From assembly GCA_025355115.1 (NCBI GenBank), contig JANXLO010000252.1, forward strand, positions 1 through 10,456: a DNA stretch of 10,456 nucleotides, read 5' to 3'. The translations under genes were made by a program, and so were the position numbers. The notes under the pieces were generated by a model, which saw nothing but the letters and a program-made list of their open reading frames with translations, searched no databases and was not told where the DNA came from. Shown one piece after another: positions 8,301-10,456 of the stretch (position 1 is its first letter; every line of letters starts with the position of its first letter). This DNA is from Chthonomonadaceae bacterium. Lineage in GTDB: Bacteria; Armatimonadota; Chthonomonadetes; Chthonomonadales; Chthonomonadaceae.

Positions 8301-8488
8301 CACTGAAAGCAACTTGCGACGAGAAGCGGGCGTATTTTGCTCTCAAAGAAGGCGGCCTGCTGCGGTGTGACAGGCTTCGCCTCATCGGCGGCATGTCCGA
8401 CAGAACCACCCAGCACAAGCATCGCCAAGCTCCCAAGGACGCCCGCTGCTGCGCCGCGCCGCAATTTTCTCGTCGTCTGATTACCCAC
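5342..8488 (-). CDS. PSD1 / planctomycete cytochrome C domain protein (PSCyt1-DUF1549-DUF1553)
   Basis: This is a complete 1048-residue exported multidomain protein. An Arg-rich start and hydrophobic core (about 12-29) end in GHAADEA, a Sec signal with probable cleavage near residue 33. The PSCyt1 cytochrome-like domain follows (about 40-138) with the heme-binding motif CFQCH (60-64) and the later MPPAGKLRPEE. DUF1549 spans about 183-395, with DRRTLIRRAYFDLVGLPP and a second CxxCH (CARCH, 369-373) leading into FDPIPTKDYYALAGIF. A Lys/Glu/Ala-rich helical linker (about 418-470) precedes a beta-rich segment (about 485-610) that looks like a carbohydrate-binding module. DUF1553 fills about 750-1048 (LANWLTNPGNPLTSRVEVNR, HPELLDWMA, MHRLIMLSNTYKMS, RRRLDAEPFRDA). 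The start is GTG at 8488 with AAGGA about 8 bases upstream. Two heme sites suggest electron transfer outside the cytoplasm. The overall reaction is unknown; oxidative work on complex carbohydrate with the DUF1501 partner is inference. Confidence 0.95.
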   Translation of the reverse strand: MGNQTTRKLRRGAAAGVLGSLAMLVLGGSVGHAADEAKPVTPQQAAFFESKIRPLLVASCFQCHAGAESRGGLKLDSAEAIRKGNAHGPALIPGDPEKSNILKVVHYDGVIKMPPAGKLRPEEIVALTEWIKMGAPWPAATGSAGPSNPGQAPDMVMSPAQKNFWSFRPIVKPALSKVKNSAWCISPIDRFILAKLEDKGMKPAPPADRRTLIRRAYFDLVGLPPSPEDVEAFVADKAPDAWAKVVDKLLANPHYGERWGRHWLDLVRYSDSNGLDENVAFANAFRYRDYVVAAYNKDMPYDHFLTEQLAGDLMSGDPSTLNERITATGFLTLGAKVLAEPDKEKMVMDIVDEQIEVTSKAFMGLTVACARCHNHKFDPIPTKDYYALAGIFKSTKAMATLNTVAMWQERPLVTQQTPAEIADHEQKVKAAESARKIIKGQADAALLAEYRRDADRYLQAAWELSQQRELASVADTPAAPGDPPRIEIQATKFNRGNVFRDTDNYGKGIGVIINVGTPDTAEYDVDIPTAGDYQVELRYASAENRPVHLLLNGIVIKENAAGQKTGSFFPEGQKWEVEGVFAFQHGKNVLKIERQDAIPHFSRILIVPARVRPEGVPQRTADQIAKQHGVNVNLVRHSLRFVTDVKSDPSKLQPAELQAAVRKFAERATVPDKPEGIYPENFRSQLTVVEKTFKALKDQETKPAMAMAVEEGKVENCRVHVRGDTQSLGDYVPRHFLTVLGGDKIVAKEGQSGRLELANWLTNPGNPLTSRVEVNRIWQGHFGIGLVKTPENFGLLGSLPTHPELLDWMAKTFTEQGWSMKKMHRLIMLSNTYKMSSVADAKTALIGDKADTENTLLWKMPRRRLDAEPFRDAILSVAGQLDLTMGGSLLTTANHDYVTNDQSNNSTQYSAKRRGIYLPIIRSALYDMFQAFDFGDPTMVNAHRSITTVAPQALYVMNSPFVLEQAKAFAAQLMGMKALSEADRVKLAYMKAYSRPATASEAQKCQNFLSKYADSLTSGEPDAAKRRQKAWESLTQIILASNEFLYVN

Positions 8489-8595
8489 GTTTTCGTTCCT
8501 TCAATCCCTAAAAATAGGATGACGCTGACATAGAGTTTATGACAACGCCATCCCCGCCTTGTTGCGCTAAAACGGCCTCGAGCGGCAGGATTGCC
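8489..8595 (-). other. Gap between the lipoprotein and PSD1 genes
   Basis: These 107 bases hold the AAGGA ribosome binding site of the PSD1 gene near 8497-8501. Ahead of it is an AT-rich stretch (CCTATTTTTAGGG on the transcribed strand). A TTGTCA box lies further upstream, but no matching -10 hexamer stands at the usual distance, so I do not call a promoter. No convincing terminator hairpin is seen after the lipoprotein stop; a weak CCTGCC/GGCGGG pairing with one wobble is possible. Read-through from the lipoprotein gene is plausible. Confidence 0.35.
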
Positions 8596-9609
8596 TTACT
8601 TGGGAGGCAGCAACTTCAGTATATCTGGGTCGTTCATATTCGCTTTTGTGACGATTTTCAGGCCGCTATCGAGTACTTTCTCCCCGATGGCCTCCTTCTT
8701 GATCGCCTTTTCGACTGTCTTCACGCCTTTGTACCCCATTTGATAGGGATCCTGCACCATGAGCGCGAGGATCGTTCCGTCCGCGAGATCGGCGACCTCC
8801 TCTTTGGAAGTGTCGAACGCGATCAGCTTGATTTTGGCGTTTAGTTTGCGCTGCTTCAGGGCGTTCCCCGCCCCCACCCCATTGGCCTCACTGGTGGAAA
8901 ATATCCCGGCGAGATCAGGGTTGGCGGTCAGAATGTTGTTGGTTTGCTCGACGGCCGTCTCGACTTTGTTCTGCGTGTACTGTGTGGCGACAAGTGTAAT
9001 GTTCGGATATTTCTTGAGGCCAGCCAGGAAACCTTCGTCACGCTGATCCGAGGAGGCGGCGCCTTTGAGCATGCTGAGCAGCGCGACTTTGCCCTTCTCG
9101 CCAATCGACTTGGCAAGATTATCCGCGGCCAACTCACCGCCCTTCACGTTGTCCGTCGCGATGTAGCAGGAGGGCGTGTCTTTGTCGTTGATGCCGCTGT
9201 CGACCATGACGACCGGAATGCCTTTTTTGACCGCTTCCTGAACGGGCTTGATGAGGGAGTTCGCATCCGTCGCCGCGAGCACGAGGCCGTCGACCTTATT
9301 CGTCACCTGAGTTTCGACCAGACTGATCTGGTTCGGAATGTCTCCCTCAGGATTCGGGCCGTCGAACAAGACATCGACATTGTCCTCTTTGCCCGCCGCT
9401 TCCGCGCCAGCCTGCATCGTCTTCCAAAACGAGTTCGCTGTTCCCTTAACTATAAAGGAGATCTTCAGTCTCTTGCCCGCGTCGGCAGGCTTGCCGGGAG
9501 CTGACACTCCTCCTGTAGGCGGTACAGCTTCATCCTTCGGACAGCCCAGTGCAGTCAAACTGATAGCGGCAACTGCCGCAATTCCAGCGTAGCGCATCCC
9601 TTGTCGCAT
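8596..9609 (-). CDS. RbsB-type sugar-binding lipoprotein (ABC transporter substrate-binding protein)
   Basis: This 337-residue protein belongs to the periplasmic binding protein type 1 group (ribose-binding RbsB-like, Peripla_BP_4). It starts with a lipoprotein signal: a hydrophobic stretch 8-21 and ALGC with Cys23 as the lipidated residue. A Pro/Gly-rich tether to about residue 46 follows. The mature fold shows KISFIVKGTANSFWKTMQAGAEAA (47-72, split by the first strand), the hinge-region DGLVLAATDANSL (107-119), IPVVMVDSGI (131-140), the SSDQRDEGF motif (186-194), GIFSTSEANGVGA (235-247) and LIAFDTSKEE (262-271). These are the usual ligand-contact loops for pentoses, hexoses or related sugars. 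The ATG at 9609 follows GAAGGAG by about 9 bases. No permease or ATPase gene lies in the window, so it is an orphan here. It is followed after 107 bases by the PSD1 gene, suggesting that it captures products or senses substrate of that system. The ligand cannot be told. Confidence 0.92.
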   Translation of the reverse strand: MRQGMRYAGIAAVAAISLTALGCPKDEAVPPTGGVSAPGKPADAGKRLKISFIVKGTANSFWKTMQAGAEAAGKEDNVDVLFDGPNPEGDIPNQISLVETQVTNKVDGLVLAATDANSLIKPVQEAVKKGIPVVMVDSGINDKDTPSCYIATDNVKGGELAADNLAKSIGEKGKVALLSMLKGAASSDQRDEGFLAGLKKYPNITLVATQYTQNKVETAVEQTNNILTANPDLAGIFSTSEANGVGAGNALKQRKLNAKIKLIAFDTSKEEVADLADGTILALMVQDPYQMGYKGVKTVEKAIKKEAIGEKVLDSGLKIVTKANMNDPDILKLLPPK

Positions 9610-9662
9610 TCTCTAATTCTCCTTCTATGGACTCTACGGCACAGTGCTTTGTTCACACATTT

Positions 9663-9716
9663 CCCTCGCCAGCGCCACTGTAGCGTCGTGTGCCCGACGC
9701 GCAGAATCAACGAGGG
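9663..9716 (-). repeat. Nested inverted repeats upstream of the sugar-binding lipoprotein gene
   Basis: An outer pair CCCTCG (9663-9668) and CGAGGG (9711-9716) encloses an inner hairpin, GCGTCG (9683-9688) with CGACGC (9695-9700), loop six bases. Both stems are perfect. They fill much of the 122-base gap between the propeller gene's stop and the lipoprotein gene's start. Without a T-run this is not a convincing intrinsic terminator. It could be an operator or a transcript structure, or partly chance in GC-rich DNA. Confidence 0.4.
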
Positions 9717-9731
9717 CGTATGAGCAACCAT

Positions 9732-10456
9732 CTACTTTCCTATGCAGACGACTTCCTTCAGGCTGCGATTGTAGAGACGGCCGTCACTATAGCTCAGCGA
9801 GTTCAGACTCCAGGTCTCACCGGAAGGGCCTAAATCACTGACTGAGAGCAGCGCCTTTTCGTCGAGCACCCTGGCACGCCCATCGATGACATAAGTGATT
9901 CCCAACATAGTGCTGAGATATATTTTGCCGTTGATCGCGATGGGGCTTCCGAAGAAAGCAGGCACCTGCCAGCCGTCCGTGCGGGAGCGGTCTTCGAGGC
10001 CGACATCTCGACCCTTGTTGTCGGTCGTTTTGGTGGTCTGGGCTTGCCCGTATACGAACTCCTCAGGTTTGCCCGGAGTGCGCAGCACAGTCACGGGCAC
10101 CTCAAGGTATTCGACTTTGCCCGTCTCTATGTTGACTCGGCCAATGCAGTGAGAGGGGCCGCTTAGTCCTGGCGGGGCGTGGTCGTTTCGCCGATGACCC
10201 GTAGACGTGAAGAAGTAGTGGTAGCCGTAGGCGGCGATGTTGGCATGCCAGTTAGGGAAGACATGCAGCACTTCGTTTTGCTTCAGAGGAACTCGAGGCG
10301 AAAGGTCTCGCATGTCGCGAATATTTACGTTCTTGTGGACGATGTATTTTTTGGCTGCTGGGTCCCACTGGCGATAGTCGACATTGCGAATTAGAGACTG
10401 AGTACGGATCAGGCTGCCTGTCTTTGCATCTATGACGAGATGCGACTCCTCCGGCG
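9732..10456 (-). CDS. PQQ-like beta-propeller protein (5' end missing)
   Basis: The frame runs open to the right edge of the window, so only the last 240 or so residues of the protein are seen; an internal ATG at 10313 is not its start. The visible part has repeated beta-strand patterns of PQQ-like/quinoprotein propellers: HLVIDAKTGSLIRTQSL at the edge, CIGRVNIETGKVEYLEVPV, SPIAINGKIYLSTMLGITYVID, and the closing blade LNSLSYSDGRLYNRSLKEVVCIGK, a common ending in these proteins. Such propellers are mostly exported, acting as dehydrogenases with PQQ or as cofactor-free scaffolds. The visible part lacks enough context to say whether PQQ is bound. Because its 5' end is missing, a signal peptide cannot be checked. 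It lies 122 bases upstream of the lipoprotein gene in the same direction and may head the gene set, which fits a module for extracellular oxidation or binding. The family call is good; the function is open. Confidence 0.8.
   Translation of the reverse strand, partial: PEESHLVIDAKTGSLIRTQSLIRNVDYRQWDPAAKKYIVHKNVNIRDMRDLSPRVPLKQNEVLHVFPNWHANIAAYGYHYFFTSTGHRRNDHAPPGLSGPSHCIGRVNIETGKVEYLEVPVTVLRTPGKPEEFVYGQAQTTKTTDNKGRDVGLEDRSRTDGWQVPAFFGSPIAINGKIYLSTMLGITYVIDGRARVLDEKALLSVSDLGPSGETWSLNSLSYSDGRLYNRSLKEVVCIGK

Noticed and set aside
9610..9662. Possible CRP-like site (TGTGTGAACAAAGCACTGTG on the minus strand) ahead of the lipoprotein gene
   Set aside because: The half-sites do not match as an inverted repeat (the second half is not TCACA-like), and CRP use in this lineage is unproven.

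Overview
The window carries seven protein-coding genes: six complete or partial genes on the minus strand and one partial gene on the plus strand at the left edge. There are no rRNA or tRNA genes, no CRISPR arrays, and no recognisable insertion sequences or phage genes. No stretch longer than about 125 bases lacks a gene. The best taxonomic clue is the side-by-side PSD1-type cytochrome protein (PSCyt1/DUF1549/DUF1553) and Tat-exported DUF1501 protein. That pair is typical of Planctomycetota, Verrucomicrobiota, Armatimonadota and some Acidobacteriota, so the source is probably a free-living, heterotrophic, Gram-negative-type bacterium from one of these phyla. The sequence alone does not let me choose among them.

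Layout from left to right. The 3' part of a sugar phosphate isomerase/epimerase-like TIM-barrel gene (1-1017, +) converges on, and overlaps by 30 bases, a CPBP-family (CAAX protease-like) membrane protein gene (988-1749, -). Next on the minus strand are an aldo/keto reductase (1697-2701), an unrecognised exported six-cysteine protein with faint resemblance to LolA-like proteins (2801-3754), the DUF1501 protein (3839-5254), the 1048-residue PSD1 cytochrome protein (5342-8488), an RbsB-type sugar-binding lipoprotein (8596-9609), and the 3' part of a PQQ-like beta-propeller gene (9732-10456, running off the right edge).

Read in the direction of transcription, the minus-strand order is: propeller, solute-binding lipoprotein, PSD1, DUF1501, exported protein, aldo/keto reductase, CPBP protease. 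The gaps are 84 to 122 bases, apart from the reductase/protease overlap. The first five products carry, or are expected to carry, export signals, and the last two are a cytosolic oxidoreductase and a membrane protein. A reasonable inference is an envelope-located module for binding and oxidatively or hydrolytically processing a carbohydrate-like substrate, with the reductase and isomerase handling sugar metabolites inside the cell. No experiment or pathway assignment is implied by the sequence, and no ABC permease or ATPase is present to go with the binding protein.

Four of the gaps between minus-strand genes contain clear inverted repeats. The most striking is ahead of the exported six-cysteine protein gene: a 16-base-pair hairpin overlaps a second small hairpin that displays the ribosome binding site in its loop. 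I see no single spectacular new system here. The most worthwhile items are the PSD1 protein with a lectin-like insert, the orphan binding lipoprotein, the unrecognised exported protein with its structured leader, and the CPBP start inside the reductase gene.
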